Assembly: GCA_016630955.3 (NCBI GenBank)
Contig: CM049989.1
Span: 1,922,001-1,986,000, forward strand
DNA: 64,000 bases
Reading direction: 5' to 3'
From: Didymella arachidicola
Taxonomy: Eukaryota; Ascomycota; Dothideomycetes; Pleosporales; Didymellaceae
The translations under genes and the position numbers were made by a program. The notes under the pieces were generated by a model. That model ran no database searches, had not been told where the DNA came from, and saw only the letters and a program-made list of their open reading frames with translations. Every line of letters starts with the position of its first letter. The first letter of the stretch is position 1. Below, one piece after another: positions 18,066 through 28,727 of the stretch.

Positions 18066-19553
18066 TCATGTAAGCGGGTCTGAGGCATCCGCAAACATCG
18101 CTGCGTCTGCATTGCGCATCTTATCCATGGTGTGAGCTGATATATGATTCTCATCGACAAGATTCCCAAACGGAAGCTTCTCTGGTGGCAGTATGGCAGC
18201 CGTGATAGAAGTCTGGTTTTGTATTAAGAAACTGAATATATCGTCGCCATCGATGTCGGCTAACGTCATAGCCCGCGCCGACTTCATGTGGTTCGACAGG
18301 GAAAGCGTTCGTACTGCATCGAACACTCTGGTCTCTGTGGAGATCTTGCGATAGACAAACCCATCTTGGATTGAGTCTTTGGAGATTTGCCCAAGCTCGC
18401 GAGCATTTACGCGGACAAATCTGCCCCCGTTTGTTGATACATCCCTCAGATCGAGCGTGACGTACGTTCCTTTTTGTGACTTGCAGCCCAAAACCATTTG
18501 TTGGGTGCTATTGAGAGCGAGCACTTTGTCTCGATGTTGCTTACGCAAAGGCAGACAGAGGTGAAGGCCTTTGTTGTCGATGACAAGGGGAGTTCGTAGG
18601 CCGCGGCTATAGCCCTTAGCCTGCGGCAAGGCTGCTTTCTTGATATTGCCCGATGAGTCAAAGCAGGCTGGAGAGCGGGCCAGCAGTCCGTACGTGCGAT
18701 GAGTGACCGGAAGTAGCTCAGGGGAATCTGTCAATGCCCCAGAGATACTCCTCTTAGGTTCCCCCTCTGCTCCATCATTCTTCGACTTCTCCAGTTCATG
18801 ATCGGTATCACAAGCCCATGCAAAGATACTGGTATCATCGGAATCCTTCAGAATCTCGAGTTGCAGTCTCTTAAACGCAGCCGGCTCGCGTTCTCCGTAC
18901 AAAGGGGGCATGTGAATTCCAAACAGTCCCATCAGGCAATAGGCTCGGTCTTCGGGTTTGGTTGTTTCTCGTCTCGAAACCCAGGACATGCGCTGTGCTA
19001 TGCTCGCTTTATGAATCTGTTCCCTGCCTTCAAGGTACTCCAAGGGGATGCGTGTAATCTTTGCTATCGTTTCTGCCAGCTCCCGCTTACGCCCTATCCG
19101 TTTCCAGTCCTTGGCGAAGAAGATAACACTGCCTGGTGCGAGGAGCTCCTGCAGTGTCCATCCCCGTTTGAACCAGTTGCTTTTAGAAAAAGAAGAGCCA
19201 TCTTTCAAGTGATCGTCTCCTGAAGATACGTCGGACAGGTATGCATAGCAGACTCTAGATTCCTTGTACCAGTTGTACATTGAGTTTATTGCCTCACTCA
19301 GTTCTGAGTGGTCCTTTTTGTCGATGCAGCAAGTATCGACCCAGCAATAGTCAATCCCAGCGTCAAAGGCTCTCTTGCATGCATTGTCGATCTTAGCATA
19401 TCCCAGCTCCTTACCGGGTATCCTAGGTGAGGCTGACATGTCCGAGTATAGGACTTCGTTCTTGGTCCACGTGTGCGACAGGATAGCATATGGCGGCGTT
19501 TTCGGATATTCGAAGTTTTCGAAACACTTCGTCCTAGTGTTGATAAGACGCAT
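18066..19553 (-). CDS. HET-domain protein (heterokaryon-incompatibility-like)
   Basis: This is a single exon of 495 aa. The start at 19553 (MRLINTRTKCFENF) matches the usual opening of HET-D/E-like proteins; longer upstream reading has no ATG. HET motifs in order are YAILSHTW (about 22-29), GIDYCWVDTCCIDK (about 67-79), YKESRVCYAYLSDV and WFKRGWTLQELLAP. EDRAYCLMGLFGIHMPPLYGE follows, which is the conserved C-terminal continuation of this subgroup. There is no NACHT or WD40 region, so it is a short form without a sensor/repeat module. Such proteins act in non-self recognition and fusion-triggered cell death in ascomycetes; whether this one does is inference. It lies right beside the transposon nest, a common setting for HET genes. 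Confidence 0.9.
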   Translation of the reverse strand: MRLINTRTKCFENFEYPKTPPYAILSHTWTKNEVLYSDMSASPRIPGKELGYAKIDNACKRAFDAGIDYCWVDTCCIDKKDHSELSEAINSMYNWYKESRVCYAYLSDVSSGDDHLKDGSSFSKSNWFKRGWTLQELLAPGSVIFFAKDWKRIGRKRELAETIAKITRIPLEYLEGREQIHKASIAQRMSWVSRRETTKPEDRAYCLMGLFGIHMPPLYGEREPAAFKRLQLEILKDSDDTSIFAWACDTDHELEKSKNDGAEGEPKRSISGALTDSPELLPVTHRTYGLLARSPACFDSSGNIKKAALPQAKGYSRGLRTPLVIDNKGLHLCLPLRKQHRDKVLALNSTQQMVLGCKSQKGTYVTLDLRDVSTNGGRFVRVNARELGQISKDSIQDGFVYRKISTETRVFDAVRTLSLSNHMKSARAMTLADIDGDDIFSFLIQNQTSITAAILPPEKLPFGNLVDENHISAHTMDKMRNADAAMFADASDPLT

Positions 19554-21479
19554 GCTGTTGAGGCGAGTACACTTGTCAGAGAAAGGTGAAGGGACAACGC
19601 TTCGTGTACCCGCAAGGCTGAGTTCCACGCCTTGGCCATGCACAAGACCCAATCCGTACGCATGGTGCGGGGCTGGCTGTTCGTCAGCTCAATCGATTAC
19701 AAAGCTGAGGCAGGCTGTTTGTTAGACCAGTGAAGTTGACACCAGCCATGCGTGGACTACAGGTAAAGGGATGAGTTGAGGGCGAGGTTGAGAGCCATGT
19801 ACGACACCTCTCAAGCCCTCAGGCCCAGGAATTTTGTTTTGCAGGACTTACCGATCTTTCTTGCCTTGTTGATTGCATCGTATCGCAAAGATGCGGCACC
19901 GCAGAACTGCGGCACACTGGCTTGCTTATATCGCGACACATCTGCTTCTGCACCTGCCTATTTTCTTGCTTGGTTTTTTCAGAATGCGGCAGCACAGCCA
20001 GAACGGTAGAGCTACATTTGCGAGAGCTACTGTGCTTCTCAAAGAGCGCGGTCCGGCATTGATGAAGTGGGTAGTGGAATTAAAAAGTGGGATAGTTGTG
20101 TGCGTGTGGTCGTTGCGCGAGCTGTTTACACATACTTCTAAATAGGGAAGCAGCAGCCATGTCGTACCTCACCGTGGCAGCGGAAGGAACACGATTCCGT
20201 GAGCTTTCGCGAGCTGAGTTGTCCTTCTACAGCTCATTCTACAGCTCCTTTACAACCTCCTTTTTCTCTTACAAGCTCCTTCCCACGCTCCTTCCCAAGC
20301 TCCCAACAAACCCCTTCCAAACTCCTCTTCAAGCTATCCTCACAACCCACACAACCGCACTCACCACTCACCACACCCCTCCCCTCCCCTCCCCTCCCCT
20401 CCCCTCCCCTCCCCTCCCCTCCCCCAACCCCTCAACCCGCCCACCATCCCAACCTCCCCGCACTCAACCCACCATGTATCTGCAGCTTATGAACATGCCT
20501 TCCCCTATAGTCCAAGCCGGTATTAACAGCCTTATACAACCTCTCGCGCCGCTCTCAGGAACAGCTTTACGCCCGCTCTTACACGCGTAAAATCCTATCT
20601 TTATCTAAATCTGCCTCCCAGGATCGCCCATTGTCGTGCTGCTTTGCCTGAATAGATGATGATAGGCTGCATCGCGAGGGCGACTAGGCTTTTCGAAGAG
20701 GGAGATGAAGCGGGGGGAGTTGGGATTGAAAAGAAAAGTGAAATAGACGGGTCGGTGGGAATGTTGCGCCTGATGGGGAAGTCGTGTAAGCGTCGCTTTC
20801 TAACGTTAGCGTGTATATGACGTTGTACAGGGCCATATGTCGGGTGCTGCCGTGCGTCGGACGCTGTGTCTGTGAGAATCGCTGCTGTGAGACGCGTGTG
20901 TGGGAGACCCTGCAGGAGGTGTCATCTGCGAGTGGCTGAGATGGCGTCGGGGTGTCGTATTGAATTGCGCGTCTGCGCGTCTCTGGCGAAGTCTTTGCGC
21001 GTAGCTCGTGGTTTGTTGTGGGTCGCGCAGTGGGAGGTACGCGGCACGATTGATGAGGACGCGGCCTGAATGAATATGTATATTTCTGCATTTCGTAACC
21101 ATGCACATTATGCACTTCCTTACCATCTATCTACACAGCCCAGCTGCAATACCTGTGCACCAGAATCCGCTTGTTCAAAAACACGCGCACGACACCCTGA
21201 CCGCCTATCGTATACACAACCCCATCCCCCACCGCGGCCTAACATGTCAAACAACCCCAATGCTAAACGCCATGAAGCAAGAGCCCAGCCATGCTTGTGT
21301 ATTCCCGAAACAAGATTCGCCAAAGATTTGATTCGAAGCAGGGAAGTGTTCCTTCGCCGCCAACATGTGAAAAAACTTTCGTACCGATGCGCCGCCGAAC
21401 GCCGAGCTATCATGCAGAGCCGAGTGCTCAAGGAATGTGAGTCGCTAAAATATCGAACAACGAAGCGGAGCAGGAAGTG
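19554..21479. other. Intergenic region with pentanucleotide repeat
   Basis: There is no supported gene in 1.9 kb. Proline-rich frames at 20096-20590 come from C-rich simple sequence. A (CCCCT)9 tract lies at 20376-20420. Open frames at 20684-21126 (minus) and 21070-21648 (plus) have no domain and the plus one runs into the GH17 gene antisense. Confidence 0.45.
20376..20420 (+). repeat. (CCCCT)9 microsatellite
   Basis: Nine perfect CCCCT units lie in a longer C-rich stretch. The complementary strand is (AGGGG)n, with regularly spaced G4 runs. It is not the TTAGGG telomere unit. Confidence 0.95.
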
Positions 21480-23470
21480 CTATTCGAAGGTGGGCAGTGC
21501 AGCGCCGCCGCAGTCGGGGATCTTGACGCCGGATTTGAGGTTGCGGTTTACGTCCATGAGGCCCCATTTGTCTTCCCACTCTTTGCCCTTTTCGTTGTAT
21601 TGGATCTTCCACGGCTCGTCGAACGCCGAAAACCTTTTATGGTGTTAGTGTATGTAGGTCAACGTCTCATGCAGCTTGTCACTTACCAGAAGTACTCGGT
21701 TTGGTTCTTCAGACTAGGGCAGACCCAGTCTTCCATGAATCTGTTCATCTCATCGATGCCAGCAACAGACCCTTGGGCACACGTGGTAGCGGAACCGCAG
21801 TTTGTGCCACCGCCTGACGGCCAGCCCACTTCAGCGATAGCTTGCCTGATGTTCTTGTCGTTTGCCGTCAGCGCAACGTCCTTCTCCTGCCAGAAATTCC
21901 ACGTCCAGGCTGCAGATTCGTTGGCTGGAGTGCCTGAGAAAAACGGATGCACGTTGGACATGACAATGTCGACCTTTTGTGCCATATCCGCGGTCCAGTT
22001 GTCGCCAAGATCGGCCATGGCGACGGGCAGGTCACACTTGTGGTTGGTGATGTTTTGCCTGAAGACGGTGATTTGGTCGATAAGCTCGGTCGCTGTGAGG
22101 TCCTTGCGGTAAAGCACTTCGTTGCCGATGATGATGCCCTTGAAGTAGTCGCAGCCATATTTGTCAAGAATGTCCCAGGTCTGAGCAATTTGGCGCTTGT
22201 TGGTTGAGTTGTTACTATCAAGCCAGACACCGAGCCAGATCTTCATGTCGACTTGGAGACGCTGAATAGCGTGGATGACCATCTGTGTTTGATTGCAGTC
22301 TGTTCCGTAGAGTCTGACCGCATTGGTCAATTGCGACATGACGGCGACATCACGGGTGATGTTATTCTGTGACGGTGGCACGTCGTCGCAACCCGGACTC
22401 TGGGCGTTCAGAGGGGTGTAGTCCATCCCCGGGAAGACCTTGTGCAGATTGGCGTTGTTCATGAGTTTCTTGATCTCGTCAGAATCCTTGTTGAGATCGT
22501 CCTTGTTGTCGGTCGTGACGTCGTCGGCGCTGACGCTTCCGTGTTGGCCATCGTGGGAGCCGCCCTTGTTGAGCAGCGCACCGAGGACGCCACCGAGAAT
22601 GGCCCCGAGCACGATGATGGCGATGATTACAATAGCAATCCACATCCTCTTCTTGCGTTTAGCATGGTCGCGCTTCAACCATTCTGACTTCTCGGCAAGC
22701 AATTCAGGGTGGCTGCTGAATTGACTCCCACTACCGTTGGCACTTCCAGCACCATGAACGTTGGAGACTGCATTGTACTTGCCGTTTCCATTGCGGCTGG
22801 CAAGCGCACCAGCACCAGCACCAGCACCAGCACCCGCGACGCCGCCTGCTATCGACGACTCCGGGGAGCCGTTTCTGCTCCCGTCTCTTGATGCACCGAA
22901 GCCTGGTACGAAGGATCGGCGCTTGGCTTGAGGTGTCTCGGGGCCCATGCCCCAGTCGTCGTCATCTGCGAGCTCGTTGGGGTTGATCTGGCCCATTGCG
23001 TATGCGTTACTCATGGGCGTGGTGGAGTAGCGGTTGTAGGGGTCGTCGCTGAAGGGCGCGCTTTGGGGCGGGGGGTTCATGCTGTGCAGTGAGTTGCTGC
23101 TCGAGTACAGCCCAGCGCCGGCCAGGGGGACTTGCGAGCCGTATGAGCGGTTGGAGTACATGGAGCGCGGCGGCATGCCCCCGTCGTAGATGTGCTGGTC
23201 ATTGAAGGGCGTTGCGTTGGGGCTCCTGCTGGGGACGCCCATTGGGGCCCCTCGTGTCTCGTTGCTGCCGGGCGCCGAGAGGTCGGAGTAGTTGTTAGAG
23301 TCTTGCTGGAACGAGGGTCGCTGCTGCTGGAAGTGCTGGCTGTCAGCGTGCACACCAACGGGCACGCGGTGGGCAGGCGGAGGCGGCGGGAAGTCGTGGT
23401 CAGGGCCGTCGACCGGCGAAGCGTCGTCCTGCTGGCCCAGAAAGGGCTGCTCTGACTGCGGGCGTGCCAT
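21480..23470 (-). CDS. Membrane-anchored GH17 glucan endo-1,3-beta-glucosidase (BtgC-like)
   Basis: Exon 1 (23470-21687) and exon 2 (21633-21480) are joined across a 53-bp intron (GTAAGT...AAAAG) and give 645 aa. The first 275 residues are a disordered cytosolic tail rich in Pro, Ser and Gly with an (AG)n run. A basic stop-transfer stretch KRKKR comes next, then one membrane helix at about 277-300. This is type II topology, so the enzyme domain faces the wall. The GH17 domain shows the acid/base glutamate in IIIGNEVLYR and the nucleophile in IAEVGWPSGG. Exon 2 supplies the end of the barrel (FSAFDEPWK...KWGLMDVNRNLK). It would hydrolyse or remodel beta-1,3-glucan at the plasma membrane/wall interface. 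Several N-x-S/T sites lie in the extracellular part. Confidence 0.9.
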
Positions 23471-24309
23471 TGCGGGCGTTGGTGGTGGTGCTGCGAAGAG
23501 AGAACGACAGGTCGCACAGGCGCGGGCAGGCCTGGGGGGTCGAGGTAAACGACGGCGCGCCGCTCGAGGGTGGACCGGCGCCAGGCAGGCTCTAGCGTTT
23601 GCGGAAGCGTTGAGCGAGCGAGCGGGCGCTGTGGTGCGAGGCGCGCAGTCAGGCAGAGCGCGTCGCTGCTCTCGTAGACTGTAGAGATAACGACTGGGGA
23701 CGGGATGTGCAGCGTGATGCAGCGTGTCGCAGCAACGGGCGGCGTGCGAGGAGAGTGGAGAGCAGGGCCGCAGCAGTCGCTAGGGTTGCAGCTTTTCCAA
23801 GGTTGCAGCACCACGGCAGCAGGGCAGGCTAGCAAAGGACGCGGTTGGTGTCAGCCTCTTGCGCTGGAACCGATTGTCTTGGCAACGAGCGAGCGCCCCC
23901 CAAAGGCCTCTACCCCTGCCCGCTACGAGCCTGCGCGCACTGTCGGGCCCATTCTTGACGTCAATGCCGAGCTTCGCTGCAGCCTCCTGCAGGCGCTGTG
24001 TGGGGGCAGCCTCAACAGCAGTGGGGTGCACACGGCGACATGCACTTCTCGCAGAGCATTCTGCTGGCGTTTTGCAGAGCGCCGCCGTGTCTCGTTGCGT
24101 GAACCCTTCTCGTGATCCCTTCCCGCCAGAACATTTGGCACGGCTGCCCTGCCGTCAGCCTGCGTCGCCGCACCAACCCATCCCGGATCATACGGCACCC
24201 TGGCCATTTCCCGCCGCACCTCGACTAATTACCAGGGAAGTTGATGCACATCCTCCTCTGCAAGGTCCAACAGTTGGCCTCAATCGCAATTTCTCGCACC
24301 TATCGAACT

Positions 24310-24559
24310 CTGTGGCAGTCGGGGTATATATTATGAGGGGGTCCGGCACAACCGGATGACCTGACTCGCTAAATTACATCAGATCCTGCCTACTTTCGGA
24401 CGAAATACAGAGCTTACCGCTGCAATCTGCTTAATTTACAGCCTCTAGGACAAGAAGAGTATTAAAAACGCATCAGATCATTGCCTAAGACAGCTGAAAA
24501 TTACGACCGAAAACCCTTGTCTTCGTCTCCACTCACAATATATACCCCGACTACCACAG
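24310..24559. mobile_element. MITE-like element with 28-bp terminal inverted repeats
   Basis: The left end 24310-24337 (CTGTGGCAGTCGGGGTATAT...) and the reverse complement of 24532-24559 agree at 26 of 28 positions. The interior of about 194 bp is non-coding. No clear target duplication is visible. Size and structure fit a miniature inverted-repeat transposable element; the superfamily is unknown. Confidence 0.6.
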
Positions 24560-24730
24560 TATCTACATGCGACCTGAACTCCGTACCATGCTGCTCACCC
24601 CGTTTGCACGCCAAAAACTGTGCTTGCACGTCAGAAACCCTGCTTGCACGATGAAGAGTTGCCTCTGTAGGCCTTTGCGCGGAGCGACCGCCGTCAATCA
24701 CTACCGCGGACGCCTTGCACTATCGTAAAC

Positions 24731-24811
24731 CAGCCTCCCAACACGAGCAGCTCACCCCAGCCTCCTAACACGAGTAGCTTACCACAGCCTCCTAACACGA
24801 GTAGCTTACCA
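24731..24811. repeat. 27-bp tandem repeat x3
   Basis: Three units are built on CAGCCTCCTAACACGAGTAG. Units 2 and 3 are identical, unit 1 has a few changes, and a truncated fourth copy follows. Confidence 0.9.
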
Positions 24812-26246
24812 CAGCCTTGTTAGCTTCGTAGACATGCCGCAACCCTCTGCTCACTGCGACGCTCGCAAGTTGCATCTTTGCCCTTGTGTCGCCATGACGT
24901 CGTTGCAGGGTCCTTGTCCGACCTCGATGGGAGATCTGCCCACGGTGGTGAAACACAACACCACCGATCATCGCTGCACAGGCTGCTTGAGACATGCTGT
25001 ACGCCTTACCAGCCAAAACCAGCGCCGGATCGTCGCGGCCTGTGTGTTCGAGATCGCGGAGTCAAGAGATCTCCAAGAACAACGGTACTGTGTAACGCTG
25101 CCATTTGGCTCGCCACCTGTAAATTACCGTCGTTCGTACAGATACTATTTTCGTCGCAGCTGTCCTGGTGATCCCCAGCCGTTGCCAAGTGCGGTCGCGC
25201 CTCCCAGCTGAAAGGCCGCGACTGCCGGCGGCACATAAACAATTGCTTAATTTCAGCATGGCTCACAATAACTTCGAAGTAAAATATTTAAAGCTTGGGG
25301 AGAATACTGTCCCTGCAAAGCATCTGCAGGTAAACTTGACGCGCTTGCCATATTCCCTGTGACTCAGGAGTACAAGGCTAGTCAATCGCAACATGACAGC
25401 GTCTCTCAGACAGGACATCTAACATGCACACGCGGCTATCTCGCCTTATAGCAAGACTCCTAGAGGCCTCAAGTGTAGTGCTGTTTTCAAACAAGTGATC
25501 TTGGTTCTCGCAGGCAGCGCGTCGAAGCACTTGTCCACCGAGCAGATGACTGGCGCCATTGAGAGATTTGGGCTTGCCATCCTCATCTGGGTTCACTTCG
25601 ACCAAAACTAGATATCAAGATATAAAAGGCACATACAGTATGCAAGAGCTCCAAGCATGTAAATCGGCTCTAAGGCCAGGAGGGAGTCATGAGTTTTGCA
25701 GGTGAAGTAGGAGTGCATGTAACAATTACTCTCTAAAGCACACGCGAGTAACTCCACACGTCCAAGCCGTTTTTGAAGCTTCATTGGAGTATGTGTACGA
25801 TGAAGCTCAGCCAGAGTACAGTGTCAATCGTAATCCGCAAAGGTAATTACGTCCTATACAAAAGCGGAACCGTCTGGTGAGCTCGGCTGGAGCAAGACCC
25901 TGGTTCCCAATTCTTCGCTTGCAATTCCTAGCGCGTCATAACGCGAACTTCACCGTGAACTCGCGTCTTTTGCAGACAAACACCAGCGGGGTTGCCTTGG
26001 AGCTCCCAACCTTCCGCCATGCACTTCCGTGGCTAGAAATGGGCATTTCCTCCTCCCAGCCTATTCCTAGCTCCCAACTCAACCACACCAACCCTATATC
26101 GTTTGCGCCTAGCACAACACCCAATCGCATCAAGCGCGTGTACACTCACAGTAAGTGGCGCGTCCTGCTTCAGACATAGTCCATGCGCGCACACTGGTGA
26201 CAACGACTTGAGCATTGGTTGACACATTGAATCTGCAGCTCCAACC

Positions 26247-28442
26247 ATGGACGATGAGGCAGCCGCAGAGCAGCTCAGGAGCGAGGCCCGCGCAGGCCAC
26301 TCCGCCTACCATGACGATGCCATACCGCTAAGCCTAGATGGCACAAACTCCCCCGGGACCAGCAAGAAGAAGTCGAAGAGACAAAGAAAGGTGGAGAAGT
26401 CGGCAAGGTTGGGCAAGTCGGACGGACCAAAGATATCAGACGGGAAATTTCTCGCAGCATCGCAGACCAGCCCCTCGCCTGCCTACGTCTACACGGACTC
26501 GCAAGCCTTCGTAGCCGAGTCGCCGTCAAAAAGCCAGGCTCTCCCGTCTACTTTGCCCTCCACAAAGATCGACGTTCCCAACAGCCAGGTCGCCAATGGT
26601 AACTCTACATCGACGCTGGCCACGTCGGGGCATGTTGCATCCCCAAACGACAGCAAGAGCAAACCCGTGAAGCGCAAGAGAAAGAGGCAGGCCGAGGCCG
26701 AGGCTCAAGATGAGGTTATACCTGCGACTCCTCAAGAGGCTCAAGACGAGGGTCGGTCTAGCCAGAAGCGACGTAAGAAGCACCAGTCGCAGACCTCCGT
26801 GCACAGCGTCTACGCCGATGCGCAAGAGATTGCTGCAACACCAGGACCTTCACAAGAGTCCTCGGATCAGTCAGCATCTCGTGAGGAGCAGACCGGCGCT
26901 GCACCTGTGCCCTTGATCCCAAAAGCTCTGCTTGAGAATCTCAAAGCTGAGCGATCGCAGAGACCGCAGGCATCGCAGTCTGGAAGCAAAACTCATGTAT
27001 TCTCTCAGCGGAAGCAGAAGGCGGCAAAGCCTTCCAACGTTGATCTGGAGGAAGAACAAATGGTGGATGTGCAGGGAGAACTTCCAGACGCCACTGACGC
27101 AAACAACGCCGAGGGAGCCTCAGCTGCCAGTCAGAGTTTTACGAAAAAGTCAAAGAAGACAAGGAAGAACAGACATGTTTTGGAATCACCCGAGCTCAAC
27201 TGGGAGGCGCCGGCGCGCACCCTCGAAGACGGCCCTCCTGAGCTTCCAGCCTTTGACGATATCGAGGCCGCAGAACCAACCGAATCACACCGCAAGGAGA
27301 AGAGGAGGAGAAAGAAGTCTATAAAGTCAGGAGATCCGACTAGCTCCTCTCGATACAGCGTCGGCGGACTTCCCAAGTCCCCAAGGAAGAAGAGACAGTC
27401 GAAACAAGACCCGAGCAAGAACTACGAGCGCGCTCGCGACGAAGATGACCGCACAGCTGCCGACAGAGCACTAGAGTCTAGCAGAGACCTAGGCCACCCA
27501 CCCGACCTCCGCACAGGCGGCGACTACACCCCCGACGAAGACGAACTCCTCCGCCGCGCCATCCGCGACTTCCAACAACGCGAAGCCCTCGAAACCGCCG
27601 ACCTCGTCCGCATCATCCAATACATACCCACCCGCGAAGACCCCACGGTAGAAAGCACCTCCACCCAAGCCGAAATCTCACTCAAATCCCAAAGCACCGC
27701 CTTCTGGGACGACATCAAAAACGCCGGCCTCCACCGCAAAATCAAACCCCTCAAAGACCACATCCGTGCAACATACCACACTTGCCGCCGCGGCCCCTGG
27801 TCCCACGATGAAGACACACAGCTTTCCCACCTCGTAGAACTCCACCCAAATAACTGGAAGCTCATAGCAACACACCTCCACCGCCTGCGCACCGACGTGT
27901 TCAACCGCTGGAAAGACTACGTCCAGCACGGCTCCGACCGCGTCACGAAGCGGTGGAGCGTTGCTGAGGAAGAAAACTTTGTTAAAGTGCTTTCTGAGGT
28001 TGTCCAGCGCGTTGAGGACGAACGTGCGGAGACGGGTCAGCCGCCGCTGCACGACTATCTCGCGAATATCAATTGGGCGCAGGTTTGTAGGGAAATGGGG
28101 GGCACGAGGAGTAGGCTGCAGTGCCAGTATAAGTTGAGGCAGATGAGGGAGCGGGTTCCGCCGCCGGAGTTTGGGATTGAGATCAGGCCGAGAGGAGTGG
28201 CTGGGGAGGGTGGGGATGGGGTTGGAGATGAGATTGAGGATGGTGGTGAGGGAGATGAGGATGGTGGGGAGGGGGTTGAGGATGTGGATCTGGGCACGGA
28301 ACGAGAGGAACGCAGTGGGAAGAAGAAGAAGAAGAAGCGCGCTCAAAAGGAAACCGCGGTGAAGGCGGGGAGGGAGCAGGATTTCAAGTCCAGGGAATTT
28401 GTTTCGGAGAGCGACAACGCGGAGAGTGAGCCCGAGGGTTGA
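26247..28442 (+). CDS. Myb-like DNA-binding protein, Reb1 / Pol I transcription-termination-factor-like
   Basis: This is a single exon of 731 aa. The N-terminal 400 residues are charged and disordered, with several nuclear-localisation-like basic runs (KKKSKRQRKVEK, KPVKRKRKRQ, RRKEKRRRKK). The DNA-binding part (about 425-650) has SANT/Myb-type repeats: DYTPDEDELLRRAIRDF, then GPWSHDEDTQLSHLVELHPNNWKLIATHL with RTDVFNRWKDYV, then KRWSVAEEENFVKVLSEV with RSRLQCQYKLRQM. This arrangement matches Reb1/TTF1-type factors that bind rDNA terminators and stop RNA polymerase I. The C-terminal 80 residues are Gly/Asp/Glu-rich with a KKKKKK run. The coding strand is very C-rich at 27480-27900 and then turns G-rich from 28050 on. 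Confidence 0.8.
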   Translation: MDDEAAAEQLRSEARAGHSAYHDDAIPLSLDGTNSPGTSKKKSKRQRKVEKSARLGKSDGPKISDGKFLAASQTSPSPAYVYTDSQAFVAESPSKSQALPSTLPSTKIDVPNSQVANGNSTSTLATSGHVASPNDSKSKPVKRKRKRQAEAEAQDEVIPATPQEAQDEGRSSQKRRKKHQSQTSVHSVYADAQEIAATPGPSQESSDQSASREEQTGAAPVPLIPKALLENLKAERSQRPQASQSGSKTHVFSQRKQKAAKPSNVDLEEEQMVDVQGELPDATDANNAEGASAASQSFTKKSKKTRKNRHVLESPELNWEAPARTLEDGPPELPAFDDIEAAEPTESHRKEKRRRKKSIKSGDPTSSSRYSVGGLPKSPRKKRQSKQDPSKNYERARDEDDRTAADRALESSRDLGHPPDLRTGGDYTPDEDELLRRAIRDFQQREALETADLVRIIQYIPTREDPTVESTSTQAEISLKSQSTAFWDDIKNAGLHRKIKPLKDHIRATYHTCRRGPWSHDEDTQLSHLVELHPNNWKLIATHLHRLRTDVFNRWKDYVQHGSDRVTKRWSVAEEENFVKVLSEVVQRVEDERAETGQPPLHDYLANINWAQVCREMGGTRSRLQCQYKLRQMRERVPPPEFGIEIRPRGVAGEGGDGVGDEIEDGGEGDEDGGEGVEDVDLGTEREERSGKKKKKKRAQKETAVKAGREQDFKSREFVSESDNAESEPEG

Positions 28443-28727
28443 CGGCCTGCGTGAGCGATGGAGTGGGTGGTTGTTAGCATATCCACGGTTGTACGTGATA
28501 TTCCGTCGACAAGACTAGAGTTGGCGGGCGGGTCAATCACACCAGTCTAGAGCAAAGAGAGGAATCAAGGTATCAAAGGTATTTCTCCAACCCGTCCATG
28601 AACCGCGAACATCTACATCTCCCAGACGTGCCCAATGTCGTGCAAATCATATCTCGTCTGTTTCCGCCATGTTGCGCGTGCATCTAGTGCTCAGTTGCGA
28701 CTGCATCTAGCATCCAGTCACCTCCAT

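Larger units (their letters stand above)
23471..26246. other. Long intergenic region with MITE candidate and tandem repeat
   Basis: 2.8 kb between the divergent GH17 and Reb1-like genes. It holds a 250-bp inverted-repeat element (24310-24559) and a 27-bp tandem repeat (24731-24811). Short frames at 24834-25266 on both strands lack a domain or a supported start. A GTAAGT at about 26150 before the Reb1-like start could be the donor of a 5'-UTR intron. No RNA gene was recognised. Confidence 0.45.

Noticed and set aside
19554..19652. 33-residue N-terminal extension of the HET protein
   Set aside because: The upstream codon is TTG, not ATG, and HET-D/E-like proteins start at MRLIN-type sequences.
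20376..20420. Telomere-like repeat
   Set aside because: The unit is CCCCT/AGGGG, not CCCTAA/TTAGGG, and ordinary genes lie on both sides.
20096..20590. Proline-rich 164-codon frame
   Set aside because: It is made mostly by the CCCCT tract and surrounding C-rich repeats.
21070..21648. 192-codon plus-strand frame overlapping the GH17 3' end
   Set aside because: It overlaps the conserved second GH17 exon antisense and has no domain.
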